NCBI RefSeq assembly: GCF_963678635.1 | Contig: NC_087067.1 | Location: forward strand, 20,022,596-20,086,595 | Length of the DNA: 64,000 nt | Reading direction: 5' to 3' | Source of the DNA: Symsagittifera roscoffensis | Taxonomy: Eukaryota; Xenacoelomorpha; Acoela; Convolutidae | Part shown: positions 63,261 through 64,000 of the stretch, piece after piece | How the letters are laid out: each line of letters starts with the position of its first letter | Numbering within the stretch: the stretch's first letter is position 1 | Translations under genes and position numbers: made by a program | Notes under the pieces: generated by a model | Databases searched by the model: none | Seen by the model: the letters and a program-made list of their open reading frames with translations, nothing else | Told to the model about the DNA's origin: nothing

Positions 63261-63862
63261 TTCTCCCCGTTTTTCAAATGGTGGGAACAAAAACTTTTGG
63301 ATAAAAGGAAGGAACGTAATGAAGACTCTTATATAGGGCTTGCTGATTTTTTTTCAGGAAAAGTTTTATAAGTCTCTAATAACTACAGATGAGCATTCTA
63401 CAGATGAGCATTGATGCATTATGAACGTACTTAGGTATATATGCACTTTTTGAGTTCAAACGAAATTAATCTACTGAAAGTGATGTAAATAGCTCTCTCC
63501 AATTCGGCACGTGGAAATGGCGCAAAAAATCGTGAATGATTTCTTATTTTGAAAGTGGAACTTAACTTTTTGATTTCCAGCAGAATAAAAATTTTACCTG
63601 TTGATCTAATTTTCTCAAGTTGGGTTTATCTTATAAAAAAAAGCTCCGCTCATAAATCATTCTAGAAACTCAAAGAGCTTAAAGGGCATCTATTTTTTTC
63701 AAAGTTCGAAAGTTGATATTTTCAGTGTTTTTTTTGTTTACTTGCGTTCATTACTCTTCTCCAATCTTCGATTGGCTATGCTTGTATATTTTTTAACAGG
63801 CTTCACCAAATGGCTCATTTATAATTTATGGACAGAAACATAACTAATTTCTACTTTTGCAG

Positions 63863-64000
63863 ACATCGGGGCTTCCGAGCGAAAACCACTGAACAAACTG
63901 CGAGTCATGGTTAAGAATGACCCCAGCGAAGACACCAAATTAGAAGAACAGTGCAATAATCCGATCAAAATGGTAGACAAATACCGCTTTGCAAATGCTG
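63863..64000 (+). CDS. Membrane-protein gene, exon 6 (runs off the window)
   Basis: G from exon 5 plus AC gives Asp; the frame continues IGASERKPLNKLRVMVKNDP, SEDTKLEEQCNNPIKMVDKY and RFANA, and is open at the right edge. It is charged and probably cytosolic. The protein continues beyond base 64000, so neither its end nor any C-terminal domain is visible. Confidence 0.8.

Larger units (their letters stand above)
61405..63862. other. Intron 5, with dispersed repeats
   Basis: There is no coding sequence. Copies of the TGTGCA repeat family lie at 62206-62340 and 62662-62800, and the related TACCTGATTTTGC segment at 63184-63260. A good acceptor (TTTCTACTTTTGCAG) closes it at 63862. Confidence 0.7.

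Overview
This window is AT-rich genomic DNA from an animal, most likely an invertebrate; I cannot name the phylum. The evidence is a secreted protein with the ten cysteines of a Frizzled cysteine-rich domain, genes split by long introns, and a dense load of eukaryotic transposons (hAT, Copia, Ty3/Gypsy, LINEs, MITEs, tRNA-like SINE heads). There is no bacterial gene organisation, operon or CRISPR array.

Layout. 1-5.7 kb has no supported gene; it holds a cluster of short C-tract repeats and a 588-bp near-perfect foldback. 5.7-14.3 kb is transposon debris: a LINE fragment pair in opposite orientations, a 414-bp hAT-type MITE, and a LINE (about 7.5-11.9 kb) whose reverse transcriptase is split by a 2,027-bp hAT element with an exact 8-bp target duplication. 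15.07-18.56 kb is a decayed Copia element with both LTRs. 18.6-28.4 kb has no supported gene but holds tandem repeats, a perfect 45-bp hairpin and dispersed repeats. 28.4-35.6 kb is a duplicated, repeat-rich block. It contains a MITE whose empty site survives in the paralogous copy, a five-unit tandem array made from the same MITE family, and a CCCGGG-ended element inserted in that array. The Frizzled-domain gene lies inside this block at 34.27-34.78 kb. 36-40 kb holds one candidate signal-peptide exon, a tRNA-like sequence and a short second CCCGGG-ended element. 40.7-45.8 kb is a decayed Ty3/Gypsy element. 46.4-52.2 kb holds further inverted-repeat elements and one orphan exon.

The clearest multi-exon host gene starts at 54.08 kb on the + strand and runs off the right edge. 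Six exons join in consistent phase into about 317 residues of a single-pass membrane protein that I do not recognise. One of its introns reads GC-AG, and a decayed LINE sits in its second intron. Two coding starts (34,267 and 54,090) follow a strong 3' splice site by only 4-6 nt. That fits either 5'-UTR introns or spliced-leader trans-splicing.

I found no operon-like or defence-like system. The most interesting observations are the unrecognised membrane protein, the Frizzled-domain-only secreted protein, the conversion of a MITE into a young tandem array, and the CCCGGG element family with dinucleotide target sites.
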